From positions 33,570,392 through 33,634,391 of the forward strand of contig JAFMSR010000008.1 of NCBI GenBank assembly GCA_022818135.1: a DNA stretch of 64,000 nucleotides. The letters run 5' to 3'. Positions 1 to 11,800 of the stretch are shown here, in pieces. A model generated the notes under the pieces. The model saw only the letters and a program-made list of their open reading frames with translations. It was not told the origin of the DNA and made no database searches. The position numbers and the translations under genes are program-made. Numbering within the stretch: the stretch's first letter is position 1; every line of letters begins with the position of its first letter. The DNA comes from Saxidomus purpurata. Its lineage: Eukaryota; Mollusca; Bivalvia; Venerida; Veneridae.

Positions 1-421
1 AAATTAATATGAATGCATGTGGATTTCTAATTAAATATTATAATTAAGGTCCTTTTTAAAACTTAATTGCAGTAAGGGACTCAAATACTTTAAAATCATG
101 GTACACCGGAGCTCGGGTATTCTGTATTGTTAAACTCATGCTCGATTAAGCGTTTTAACCGTGATTATGTTATATCATTAGTTTAAGAGACAACAATACA
201 TGCGCATAATAATGATCAATGTCTAATGTTGGAGAATTTTTGTAATTTTTAATCGGAACCCTATTAACATATAGTTCCAAATATCTACAGAAGTTCAAAG
301 TAGCCGTTTTATGTGCTGTTATACATGGTAGGGGTACATCTAATAAAAGCAGATATATTTGAAATAATAGTTGTAAAAATGTTCAACAGCTGAACGCCAG
401 TTTCATTTTCACTGTTTTCAG

Positions 422-3400
422 GAACTTCATCGTCAGATCCGGCAGTTTTAGAAAGTTGGTGTGATTCTAAAGCAAACTTCCCGACACAGTCGACGATTTA
501 TTACACGACAGGAAATAACGCTTACGTCACTCTCACGACTTCACCGGAATCTATAGCAGCCAGACATGGATTTCAGCTTAATTTCAGACAAAATTCGTCG
601 GGTAAATACTCTGATTTATCATAAGTTATGATTTACATGAAATCATATTCACATCACTACAGCAATGTGTGTATATAAAGCATCTCTATGTTTTCTATCC
701 GAAGGCATCCTGTTCCATTAAAATACTTGCAAACGTACTAAAATCTAGTTTCAAGGTATTGTATAGCAGATATTTAAACAAAATCATTTCTAGCCGTTTG
801 GTTCGTTGGATATGTCATTATGATTTCTACTTTATTTCTTTAATTTTGTTTGAATAGTGATGGTCCAACAGTTCCAACTGTGACAGTTGTAAATGGCAAT
901 TTAGTCTATGTTATTGTTGATTCTCATAAATATTTTGGAAGAAATGTGTTATTTCCGTATGTCTTTAACTGTAAAATGTACTGATAACTTAAGCAATAAC
1001 AACAACAACAACACCGAGTACAACAACGACGGACCTTGTGCAGGTGTGCTCAAGTTCTCCAACACTCCTTGAGGCCAATGCCACAGCGAAGTACTTCCGG
1101 TCTCTAAACTATCCAAACGATTATCCACAGTAAGTAGTAAAAAAGTGTGCCTATTTTAGGCCCCCTCTTAGGGGAAACCCCGTTTATTATCCCCGTCACT
1201 GGCCAGATAGGGGTCGGGGAGCATTAAAATTGCGCATTTTAAAATTTAACAATCTTCTTTCTATCATCCATATACATGAATTCCGCAAGAAATTAAGCCA
1301 TGCTGTGGGACAAAACATGATTGTGACTTTAGTAAATAAAGGTACACTTACCGTGTACCTTTATTTACTAAAGATCAAAATATTGAAATATAGATAGGTG
1401 GTTTTTGAGAGATATCAACTAGCGAAAATAGAGATCGAATGAGGCATTTTGATAGATACCATTTCCTTTCACGTGGTCCTAATGGTAGTAAACATTACGT
1501 TTGTCTGTTTACATACTAAGTCATTGCTGTAACGTTAACCTTAATGTTGCAGTTTATATGAATTGCCTCCCTTCAGCTGCAGAGCTCGTCTCATTTCTTA
1601 TTTTTATACGAATTTACGACGACAGTTTCCGTAGCTTGTTGAATCGACCTCGGTGTCATCACGTTCGAGAGAGAGGCAGCGAGGTCTTCATCACTGCTAC
1701 CCATTTTCAGCTGGGTGGACTGATGAACGTGCGAATCGGTGTTTTTGCCAAAGGACATACTTCGTGCTCCGACCGGGATTCGAACCGGGATTAGATAGGA
1801 ACTGCACGTCTTAAGACATTGCAAATCGGTATAGTGCTGTTATACCGGTAAATTGCTTAGGAGAAAACATTAATTTTCATGAATCCGAGTTTCTTTTTGT
1901 CACCTGAACAGACTGCAGTTTTCCTTTACTTTTAGATGCAATTATAAGGTAAAAGATTTTACGCAACGTGTAATTTATTTGCAGCAATGTCGACTGCTAC
2001 TGGCGTATCACTGCACCTATCGGTTACACTATCAATCTTACCTTTGTGGATTCGAACATACAACCCAGTGCAAGCTGCAGCAGCGCAGATGCTGTCACGG
2101 TCTATGATGGTAATTCTTCAGTATTAATCATCTTCATAAAAGGTAGCAGAGAGCTGTTGTCTACGGTCAAAGGAAAAGAGAGATGTTTAAACCTGTATTT
2201 AAAGCTTAATCGACTGCATCTATAGCCCGACAATCATTGTCCATTTTGGTGGAGAGGCATTTTAACAAACAGCAAATTATTCCGTCACATCTTTCCTATG
2301 TGGTATTTTTGATGTGTTAGGTGGTTAAGGTTAAATTAAGGTATAGATGTATCTATGGGGCCTTCGTAGCAACGGATTTTCCGTGTACTGGATGTGAACC
2401 TATTTTCAACGGGGTCAGTCATCATACCCTAATCGTAACCCTAGTGGAAGTCATAAAAGTATGGAGGAGTATTTGCGTCTTTACGGGAAAATTACCACGA
2501 TTCTTATGTCGAGCAGTTAATTCGAAGGATTCGAAATCATGAGCAGCTCATTCGAAGGATTCGGAATCATGAGTTCTATATAATTTATTACAGTGAAATA
2601 GGTGCCTGAATAACTGATATTAAAATCTATTAATTCACACTAACATGTATCAACTCTTTGTAATCATAAACGTATCATCGGCTATAGGGGATTGCAATTA
2701 CTTGACTATTATATCTTCAGGAAAGACGCAGTCCTATCCGACCCTGCAAACATTTTGCGGAGAAGATTCCCCGGCGCTGTCAAGTACAGGGAGATACCTG
2801 TATATTCATTTCAAGACGGACTTTACTGTAGCGTTCAGGGGCTTTTCGGCGAAATACCAAACAGTTGCAGCCGGTAAATACATGTTATAAATACCTGTTA
2901 CTTATGTAAAATTTCTCTTCCGTGATGACTTTCATTTACATTTAATGTAATGTGACTATATTCATTCTGCCCGCCTCCTTTCCGAGCTAATCTAATACTC
3001 CCATTTCATTCAAAAAGACAAAGCTTTATTCTCCACATTGACTCAGTATTTGCAATACGAAAATAAGCCTAGAGCTTAGATATGTCATCTGTAGCATTGT
3101 CTAGTGGACCTCTACCAAGTTTGTTCATCTCTTGCCCCTAGGGTTATATTTGCCTCGCCCGGGGTAGTCACTTGTTTTTCATAGACTAATATATGAAAAC
3201 CTATGAATGTTTTTCTTCAAAACCACAAGGCCTAGAGCTTTGATATTTAGTATGTAGCATTGCCTTGTGGACATCTACCAAGCTTGTTCAAAACTGACCC
3301 TCCCCGGGGTCTCTTGGTATAGGAAAACACTAAATTGACCATGCCCTAGGAGTCCATTGTCTGTGTATAGAGTAATAGGACGTGAGTTCCTATGGCAACC

Positions 3401-6400
3401 AGCGACTAATCTGGTAACCACTGACTTCCTTAGCAACCACAAACTTGGACTAATGACCAGCGACTTCATTAGCAACCAGTGACTTCCCGAACAACAATTG
3501 ACTGCCTTAGCAACCAGTAACTTCCTCAAGGAACAATTGCCTTCTTAGTAACTATTGATTTCCTTAGCAAAGACTTAGACCCCTTGCAACTAGTGAGTTC
3601 CCATAGGAACAAGTTACTTCCTTACCAACCATTGACTTCCTTAGCAATAACTTGCAACCAATGACTTCGTTAGAAACCTTTAGTATTCTCTAACTACCAG
3701 TGACTTCCTAAGGAACTAAACTAATGACGTCCTTAGCAACTAGCAATAGCTGACTTCTTCCGCAATCACTGACTTCCCTAGTGACTTGTGATTCCCTCAG
3801 CAAGCACTGACTGCCTCTGCCAGCTGGTGACTTTTAGCGACTTTAGTGACTTCTTTAGTAGCCAGTGACTGTCACTTTCGTAACAACTACTGACTCCCTT
3901 CAGCAACAAATGGCTTCCTTACATAACTGCACTGATACTCAGGTGAGCGATATAGGGCCATTATGGTCCTCTTGTTGCATTAGTAGGACTGTGGCATCAC
4001 AGAGCTCAGCTCCATCCTAAATATCAATATAGTTCAATGCAAAAATTGCAATAGTGGACCCGCTAGCCCTTAGCGTAGTCCAAGAATGTGGTATAATTAT
4101 CCAACATTTTGTTCCAGTCAAGGGCAACATGCTTTTTCCTGACATTGTTAAATGCAGTTGTCTTTTATTGAATGTTGCTAAAGACTATATGTGTGCGCGC
4201 TATGCTCCGATACTCATTCAGTACATACAGATATGTTGTACCGCCTCAGAGTTTAAAAATGAAACAGTAAATTTTACTCCAACAGCAAAGCTTAGGAAAA
4301 TAATAAAGACCACTAAAGTAAATTGAAGTTCTCTCTTGCAGTTATTCCGGATTGTGTCGTGTCGGGAATCAGAGCAAATTTCACTGCCTCCGAGACACCA
4401 CAGACGCTTACATCTCCAGGCTACCCGAGCGCCTACAATGAGTAAGATTGCTTCTGTTTGTACCACAGATCATTTGCATGAAACAAATGTACAAAATGAT
4501 CAATCTGGATAGAAGCGTTTCCGTTTTAGTTCTAAGTGAACAGTACATTTACTGCTCGAATTTATTTAAGAGATTTGACATGTATTTCAACTGAATTGAA
4601 CTGATGCTTTTTAAGGTTGGCTCAAATTTTCATATTCGACGTACCGGAGTACGATATATAGAGGATAATTGTTGGTTTAGGTGTAAGATCCCGTTATAAT
4701 TTCACCGAGTGGGCACCAAAAGTGATATTTTCACGAGTGGCGCAGCCACGAGTGAAAATAACAACTTTTGGTGTTCACGAGTGAAATTAACGTGATATTA
4801 CACCGATACCAACAATTTTTCTGTTTATTTTATGGTTAAAACTCTACTTTTATTGAGTTTATTTCTACAAAATATCGAAAATCGCGGGAAACGTCATCAG
4901 AAACATAGCGCAAATGACGTCATTTAAACGACGTCATCGTCGCATGGTTTCCAGCATTAATTACGCTCGGTATACTTTTTGACGTAAATCCGGGTTAAAG
5001 ATTGCAAAACAGTGAAAAATAAAAATGGTAATCCACTGTTTCAAAACTGTGGATTATCACTTTTATTTCACTGAGAAAACTCTATAATTCACTGGAAAAC
5101 ATAAAATAAAACCGTATATTTTTACTTTAAACAAAGAAGGGAAAAAATCGGGCCGAAAAAAACTGTTCGTTATATCCGAAGTTATGTTATATACGGAGTT
5201 TACTGTATCACGAAACGATCAGAATAAGAACGATAACGACAAAATATTTTAAAAAGAAATGTTAAATAATCTTTTAAGAATCATTGACAGTTTTTTTTCT
5301 GATAAGAGTTAGATATATAGCAGATATATAGCCTAGAACCAAATTTAACGAGCTATTCTCCGTGATCAGATTTACTGAAGATCCTCTGTAAATCAACTGT
5401 AGCTTTAGACTGGATTATTCTGAGGTTTTATATTAGACACGAATATTGTTAATTGGTTGTTCGGAGATCTTTATATTCGTCCCCACGGACTTAAAGCAGA
5501 CAAAGCATAGATCTACTTTTCAGTTCCAGCGTCATCTACTGGATGATACAGAATCCGAATGAAACACAAGCTGTTGCCATTGAAGTTTCTGATTCACGTA
5601 TAGAAAACAGTGTGAACTGTATATATGACAGTGTGCGAATATACCAAGGTATATATACACATTATCAACGTGCATGCTTCACACCTAACTGAACAAATCT
5701 TTTCAAGGGGCCAGGTTTATGTTTCGTTTTAGTATAGAGATGAAATTAAATTTCATAAATGCAACGGTAGCAAATATAACATAAAACAATAAATAAACAG
5801 TGGTAATAGTAAACGGTAAATGAATTATTATTAATATTAACTGATAGACACTCGGAATTTGTATGTTATTGCGAATTCAATTATGTAGGAAATTAAGAAA
5901 GACTGTAACAGATCCTAATCGCTGCTTATAGATATCTGCACGACGTATAAAAAGTATGACTGTATTAAAATTGGTGTATTTGTAGGCCCATGTACATCCT
6001 ACCCTCTACTTGGAACATTCTGTGGCAGTGAAACCCCTACTTATTATTATAACACCGGTGCATATGCACTTATTGTCTTCACTACAGACGAAAGCGTGCA
6101 CTACAAGGGATTCAGTATAAAATTCTACATGACCGACAAACCAAGTTACTTTTGTTATATTTTACAAATTAGAACAATTATATCTTTAATTCTTGTCATC
6201 ATTTGTGACAGGACGTGTTGCATTCATGTTATAAATAAGTAAGACGAATACAAGAAAAATGTAGTATATGTTTTATATTCTTTTCTATCGTTTGGCAGTC
6301 AAAGTATTTTATCCATAGGCATAAGCAATCAATAATGAACAGCATAGCAGCTTTGATAATGATGTTGATTCTTTGAGGATTATAACGGTTAAAAAAGAAC

Positions 6401-6688
6401 TTCTGTGCTTTCCTTTCAGAAGAGGACGACATCAGTGCATTGGTGGTTACTGGTATAATTGTCGGCTGTGCGATAGGAGGAGCTGCACTTATCGCCGGAG
6501 TTTCATTTGGTGTTTACAAGTACGCAAACCGCGGTAAAGATCACGTGCCGTCGCGTGACTCGAGTCGGAGGTCTTCATCTTCATCTTCATCAAGCGAAGG
6601 TATTACGAACAGATCGTATGAAACCAGACCTACTCCGAGACGGCTTCCACCCATTCAAGAGTTTCGACCTACATACTTATATAAATGA
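422..6688 (+). CDS. CUB-domain type I membrane protein, 3' part (5' end outside window)
   Basis: Eight exons keep phase: 422-601, 994-1129, 1985-2109, 2721-2873, 4342-4441, 5530-5648, 5986-6144, 6420-6688 (1241 nt, 412 residues plus stop). Exon 422-601 encodes the second half of an upstream CUB-like domain; 994-1129 opens with a Thr-rich linker. CUB A spans exons 2-4: opening Cys, DCYWRITAP, VYDG, FCGEDSP and GF(S)AKY signatures. CUB B spans exons 5-7: opening Cys, IYWMIQNP, CIYDSVRIYQG, TFCGSETP, HYKGFSIKFY. The last exon gives an acidic juxtamembrane stretch, a hydrophobic helix rich in Gly, Ala, Ile and Val (about 6437-6510), then a basic, Ser-rich tail ending in PTYLYK and a stop. CUB domains typically mediate extracellular protein or glycan contacts; the ligand is unknown. 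The acceptor at 993 and the donors at 1130 and 6145 are the least certain. Convergent with the minus-strand gene at 8089-18994. Confidence 0.8.
1327..1373. repeat. Perfect 21-bp palindrome in CUB-gene intron
   Basis: Arms 1327-1347 and 1353-1373 are exact reverse complements, separated by the 5-nt loop ttacc. The hairpin sits in the intron between exons 994-1129 and 1985-2109. It is likely a foldback element core or a recent inverted duplication. Confidence 0.85.
1590..1870 (-). mobile_element. tRNA-like SINE fragment (minus strand)
   Basis: On the minus strand, 1760-1800 contains a B-box-like GGTTCGAATCCCGG. A tRNA-like stretch precedes it (about 1800-1850) and a body follows toward 1590. 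It does not fold into a clean tRNA, so a tRNA-derived SINE remnant is more likely than a functional gene. It is wholly intronic to the CUB gene. Confidence 0.4.
3000..3976 (+). mobile_element. Non-autonomous element of the 'AGGTGAGC' family with degenerated core
   Basis: 3050-3330 carries two units with the recurring phrase 'aggcctagagcttagatat...gtagcattg...ctaccaag...ttgttca'. The same phrase recurs at 17.9-18.7, 23.1-24.1 and 27.9-28.5 kb. The 3' end (3939-3976) is 'caggtgagcgatatagggcc...cctcttg', matching the end at 28584-28620. Between these parts the core is replaced by a short-period minisatellite. It lies in a CUB-gene intron. Confidence 0.6.
3391..3925. repeat. Degenerate minisatellite, consensus like ttagcaaccagtgacttcc
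   Basis: About two dozen imperfect copies of 'ccttagcaaccagtgactt' recur at roughly 19-27-nt spacing without a constant register. There is no open frame across it. It lies inside the element at 3000-3976. Confidence 0.7.
4655..5111 (+). mobile_element. Foldback MITE, copy 1 (CRE-bearing family)
   Basis: About 457 bp. The left half is a long imperfect palindrome centred near 4745 ('gttggtttaggtgtaa...cgagtgg' against 'ccacgagtg...ttacaccgataccaac'). The right half carries TGACGTCA at about 4914 and a palindromic 'taatccactgttt/aactgtggatta'. It ends in cataaaataaaa. A near-identical copy lies in inverted orientation at 6927-7384. It is intronic to the CUB gene. Confidence 0.85.
5140..5212 (+). 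mobile_element. Short MITE end fragment ('gttatatacggagtttactgta')
   Basis: The stretch from 'atcgggccgaaaaaaactgttcgttatatccg' to 'cggagtttactgtatc' recurs at 54395-54522. TACAGTAAAC-type ends are common in Tc1/mariner-pogo-derived MITEs, so that assignment is an inference. Confidence 0.55.
6420..6688 (+). CDS. Terminal exon: transmembrane helix and Ser-rich cytoplasmic tail of the CUB protein
   Basis: The acceptor is a pyrimidine-rich tract ending in TTTCAG at 6419. The exon completes a Lys codon and continues through acidic residues into a Gly/Ala/Val/Ile hydrophobic segment of about 23 residues. The tail then has a KYANRGK-type stop-transfer sequence, a run of eight Ser, and two Tyr in the last five residues. 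No ITAM or SH2-type YxxL pair is complete, so signalling is only a possibility. Confidence 0.75.
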
Positions 6689-6926
6689 TATCTTCGATCA
6701 TAAATTGAATCTGAATTAGGAAGTTTGCAAAAAAAGAAAGATGAGGCAACGAACATAGAAACATCACACAAACATTTATTCTTTAGGAATTGATTTAGTC
6801 TGAAGTTAAGTGTCAATGTTTTTGTTGTGCATGTTTGATATACGTATTTGGATTTGTTTATACATTGACTGTTCTAGTTTCTCCTAGAAATTTGTGACAT
6901 TGTTGCAGTGACGATATTATTATTAC
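6689..6926 (+). other. 3' UTR candidate of the CUB gene
   Basis: This is AT-rich sequence after the stop codon, with no ORF. Candidate AATAAA signals occur only further on, inside the MITE (6972-6977) or beyond it (7585-7590). The true 3' end is therefore unclear. Confidence 0.35.
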
Positions 6927-7384
6927 ATTTTATTTTATGTTTTTCAGTGAATTATAGAGTTTTCTCAGTGAAATAAAAGTGATAATCCACAGTTTTGAAA
7001 CAGTGGATTACCATTTTTATTTTTCACTGTTTTGCGCTCTTTTACCCGGATTTACGTCAAAAAGTATACCGAGCGTAATTAATGCTGGAAACCATGCGAC
7101 GATGACGTCGTTTAAATGACGTCATTTGCGCTATGTTTCTGGTGACGTTTCCCGCGATTTTCGATATTTTGTAGAAACAAACTCAATAAAAGTAGAGTTT
7201 TAACCATAAAATAAACAGAAAAATTGTTGGTATCGGTGTAACATCACGTTAATTTCACTCGTGAACACCAAAAGCTGTTATTTTCACTCGTGGCTGCGCC
7301 ACTCGTGAAAATATCACTTTTGGTGCTCACTCGGTGAAATTATAACATGATCTTACACCGAAACCAACAATTATCCTCTATATT
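6927..7384 (-). mobile_element. Foldback MITE, copy 2 (inverted relative to copy 1)
   Basis: This is the reverse complement of 4655-5111 with small differences, including TGACGTCA at about 7097 and the palindromic cgagtgg/ccactcg half. The copy lies between the convergent CUB and IgGFc-type genes and may supply 3' UTR sequence to the CUB gene. Confidence 0.85.
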
Positions 7385-7771
7385 ATGACACTGCGTGTAT
7401 GTGTGTATATTATTCATTTGAATCGTCTGTCGAAAAACTTCTGTTTTATAAACTTTTCACACAGTTTCATTAATCGAATACTAACAATAATCTAATGCAT
7501 GTATACTGTTTCTTTGTTAGTTTCTTAGAACTTAAACACATGACAGGTATTTTGTTGAAATATGGCATCATGTATGTTTTGAAGAATAAACCAGTCAGCC
7601 AGTGTATCATTTTACAGCTAATTATAATTTACAATCAACACCTAAGAGTGTCTTAATATCCGGATACTCGAAACATAAGTAAAATGATGACGTTTGCAAA
7701 TTAACTTATGTTGGTTTTAAGCTGTGCAGAATATTCATGAAAATAAAATCGTAGAAACTAAAATCACAAAC

Positions 7772-7777
7772 TTTATT
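7772..7777 (-). terminator. Poly(A) signal AATAAA for the IgGFc-type gene
   Basis: AATAAA on the minus strand about 312 nt downstream of the stop codon (8089-8091). It would end a short 3' UTR free of repeats. Confidence 0.45.
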
Positions 7778-8088
7778 AAAATAGCTTCACAGTGAGAAAC
7801 AGTTGCCACGTGACAAGATCACAGAAAGGTTAAAATTTTTTTTTTGCATTTGTCATGAACTATGGAACACACAAAGATCTACTGCTCAGTATTAGAGATA
7901 TTGACAAGTCAATTGCCTGCTCTCTTTTGTTTTTAACACCCGTTGCGTTACACTACAAATAGAAACACCACAAAAACTTGCTATGACGGTCCACTTTAGA
8001 ATAACGTTCGCTCCCCCAAACCAACTCCTACAATGGTACTATCCATTCTGACAGAATTTCATGGGTAAAGGGGGCGTCGTGGGGCCTT

Positions 8089-8882
8089 TTATGTCAATTC
8101 CTTCACCTCACTTTGGCTTTTTCTTGCTCTTATTTTCTGGATGATGCTTATGAGATCGAATATCACAACAACACCAAGGACAACAACTATGAAAGCACAT
8201 CCAGCAACGCCGATACTCTGTGATGACGTACGCTTATCTTCGGCGCTTTGCTTGGCTGCCACGGAGGAAGATAAACTCTCTTCGTCTACTTCCATATCCT
8301 TCCTGGAAAGAAAATCAGAAATTACAATGTTTAAAGCTCTATGAAAATTATATTAAAGAATTTATAAATTATAGATTAAAGTCGATAGTGCAGTTTTTCA
8401 AATGATAATGCCATTTCGTTCTATAGAAAAATCCTATGGATAAAATATTTTACAATGTGGAGCAGCGACCACATAACTTCAGCGAATTTGTACGAAGTTT
8501 ACCGAAAATTGCCGAGTAGACACGTCTAGCCCAGACATCATTTGACTAAAATGGATCTGCAAAACTTATTTCTGATATGACACTGTTCGATCTCAATAAA
8601 AACACAAATATTTTGTATAGGTTGAGCGCCATCCGTCTAATCCTAACCTACTCATTTATAACACTAAATAACATCTATATTAAACGTTTTCTACAACTCA
8701 CTGGTACTTTTCCGATTCAGCTTCGTTATAGGCATCTTGCTCGGACTTGTTCATTTTCTGGTATTGTTCAAGCTTGGCAGCCCAGGAACATCTACACTGG
8801 CAGTCTTTCCAGCAATCTGTCTCGTTCTGTATAAGAACTGGTGCACACAGCGGCTCCTCTGGCACAGTCAAGCTACTTGACC
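8089..8882 (-). CDS. Exons 14-15: Cys-rich stalk, transmembrane helix and tail
   Basis: Exon 8702-8882 encodes LCAPVLIQNETDCWKDCQCRCSW followed by a charged, probably helical stretch. Exon 8089-8302 completes Gln, continues through a Ser/charged stalk into a helix from IGVAGCAF to FDLISII, then KIRARKSQSEVKELT and a stop. This places the protein as type I on the membrane. Confidence 0.75.
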
Positions 8883-11800
8883 CTAGAATAATAGAAAATT
8901 AGGCTGCATTATGTCTTTACTTTATTTCCAGTACTGCTTGTATTGCGCAACTTCAGAGTCTACAAAATAGACAATTTTAAAAAATCGTTTATTTTGTGAT
9001 ACATTAAAAAAACTATGCACGTGAAAGACCAAAACAGTGTTTGTGTGAAAAGTTTGCGAAATAATTGGCTATTAACTTGCAATGATCAGACTATATAACA
9101 TTTCGCTTTAAAGACATTAAAAAGTATACTGACATGCAATCAGTTTGAAAATTAGGGGGAAAGCATAATCATATTGTACTACTTTTTATTGTGTTATCAG
9201 GATATTTCTACCGCATTACAAACTAGCTGAATTGTTTTAAGACTACAGTTCAATGTCTTGCTCCTTTTCTCTTTCCGTTTCTTGAAAGAGTTCTGTTTGC
9301 AGGAAAACATTATTTGCAGTGGTTTCTCTACCTTCCTCAGTTGTTTCACAGTCTTCTCCAAATGCTCCATCCAAATCAGAATCTAGAATATATTTAGCAC
9401 ATTTATGAATTAGACATGATAATGATGGGTGGAGTGAGGCTGAAATCCCTTTGTTGGAATTTTGTCTTCACGACTCATTGTTAAAGATATCGCATAATAT
9501 ACGTAACATCAACAGTTGAGATTTTTGCAAAATGGTCACGTCAACTGCCGCATATTTTACGAAGACTTCATAAAATGAAATAGGAGCTACCTTGTTTTGT
9601 AGAGCCGTAGCCAATGTAACACACACTTTCTTCATCGGCTAGTCCGTCGCAGTCTGTATCAGTACCATCCCCTACAGCGCTGTCACCAAGGCGGCAAATC
9701 TGATCCTTAAACATAAATAAGACAAAATTCAAATAAAACTAAATGTCCTAGTCTGACCAGCCTGAAATTAATACATCTCAAAAACTGTTTACAATACTCA
9801 TTACTTAACGTTTGCAACCTCAACTGGCGTCACATGCCAAGTGATTGCAATTTCGATGGATGTATTCTGGGGTCAAAACATTCCTTACAAAGCTTCTGAA
9901 TGGTCAGTACATGTATTATATAACTGGTGACTTCTTATGAGAATACTGGAAGTAACTAATTGGCTCTTGATATCATATTAGCTTACCAGGGATAAATCCT
10001 TGAATAGGGAAGGTGATGGCGTAACATCCAATCCGTTAGGAAGTTCACGCAAGAACAGAAGGAATGAGTTTGTATTTTCTAATTTGAGGAAGAAATCGCC
10101 AGCAGGTAAGTCGGTATCGTTGAACGTGTACTCAGTGGCGTTACCAACACTGGAAGTTTCGGTCAAAGAAGTAACGTTGTCAATGAAATCAGTGTATCCA
10201 AGGAGTACTGGATTAGCCATGAAGCTTTCTGCTGGTGGAATGATATGGATACTAGAATTTGCCTTGGTGGTACTGTAAAATATCAGGGCGACACCAACGG
10301 GGAAATTTGATGAAATGTTGTATGTAACTGATGGGTCTGCTATCAATTCTTTTGAATCTCCGCGCGCCAAGAGAAGATAAATTCCGTCATAATCTCCATG
10401 AACCTCTATAACTGTATTATTGCTGTTTGCAACAACTTTGATCTTTGAGCGTATATCTATGCTGTACTTACTACCAAGGGTAGGTGTTGTGTAATGTGTT
10501 CCCCATGTCTTTGTTGCTGGTAACTGAAACCAGGAAGCTCCATATTCTGAAGACTCATCCGTCCCACAAAACACCGCAAATGGCTTGTTTCCGATCATAA
10601 GTGTACCAGTTTGATCGACAGACAAATATTCAGAAAATGACAAATAGTCGACGTACGACGTCATCGAACTTCTAGTATATACATCAATCGTTGTTCCCGG
10701 TTCAACGGCCACTGCGTTACACTGTAACAATGAGGAATCGAAAGATATTGTCATGTACTCTGTACCAAGAGCGTCAAGTGGCTGAAGTAAGCTTGATTTG
10801 ATACTATTCCATTCGAAACTAAAGTAAATTGCAGTGTCGTCTTCGGTAAAAATGAAAACTGGTTCATATGTGATGGGAATTAAAACACTGTAGAAAGACA
10901 TGTTTGCTGGTGGACGTTCCTCTACAAACAATGGAAACGAGCTTTCAAACCTACTTGCTGTCCCTATACCTGAAAAAGAAATAGTACAGACAAGTGCACA
11001 GTAATGTTGCAGATAAAATGAAAATTTGCAAACTATTGAAAGTAGTTCATATAAAAATTCAGTAAATTGTGCAAATAATTGAACATTGGCTCAAATAAAT
11101 TTTACAGACAGTACTCAACTCCATTTTCGTTTTCATTCAGAATTCGCATAATTATGACTTGCTCTGTGTCTGCACATGTATTTTGTCACTTTGTGAACAC
11201 CAAAATAAGTTATTTTCATTTGTGGCTGCGCCACTCGTGAAAATATCAGTTTTGGTGCCCACTCGTACATTGGAAACAACAATCATTCTCCAATTTCTTT
11301 TATTTGATTCATTCGATATACTTTGATTAATTTTCTATGAATCAGTTACTAATGTACCTGATCTGGTGGATTCAGCATTACTTCCAACAATTTTGAGATA
11401 CTGTAAACTCGCCAGAGGGGCCCACGGAGCGGGATCATAAACAAACATTCTTCCAAAACTGTCTGGTGTACCTGGAGAAAACTTTAAACTATTTAGAATT
11501 TGTAAGACGAAGTTGATAATGTCTTCGGTTATAGTTTCACATTAATACCAACAAATACTACCTGGCAACCAGTAACGTTTCTTAAGTCATTCATATGAAA
11601 TTTTGTATATTCAATATTGATTTAATTTATTCACAAAGTTTTTATTTCTATAATTTTCGAGAATGAACCATTGGTAAATCCATCAACCGAGTTTCTGTCT
11701 TTAGAAAGGACATAACTTTTCTTTAGTTCTTTTACACTCGTTCGCAAATCACTAAGAATACCCGAATAAACAAGATCGCGAAACGATCAATTCTCAGACA

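Noticed and set aside
1501..1824. ORFs on both strands around 1.5-1.8 kb
   Set aside because: They fall on a tRNA-like SINE fragment within a CUB-gene intron and have no exon signals in phase with that gene.
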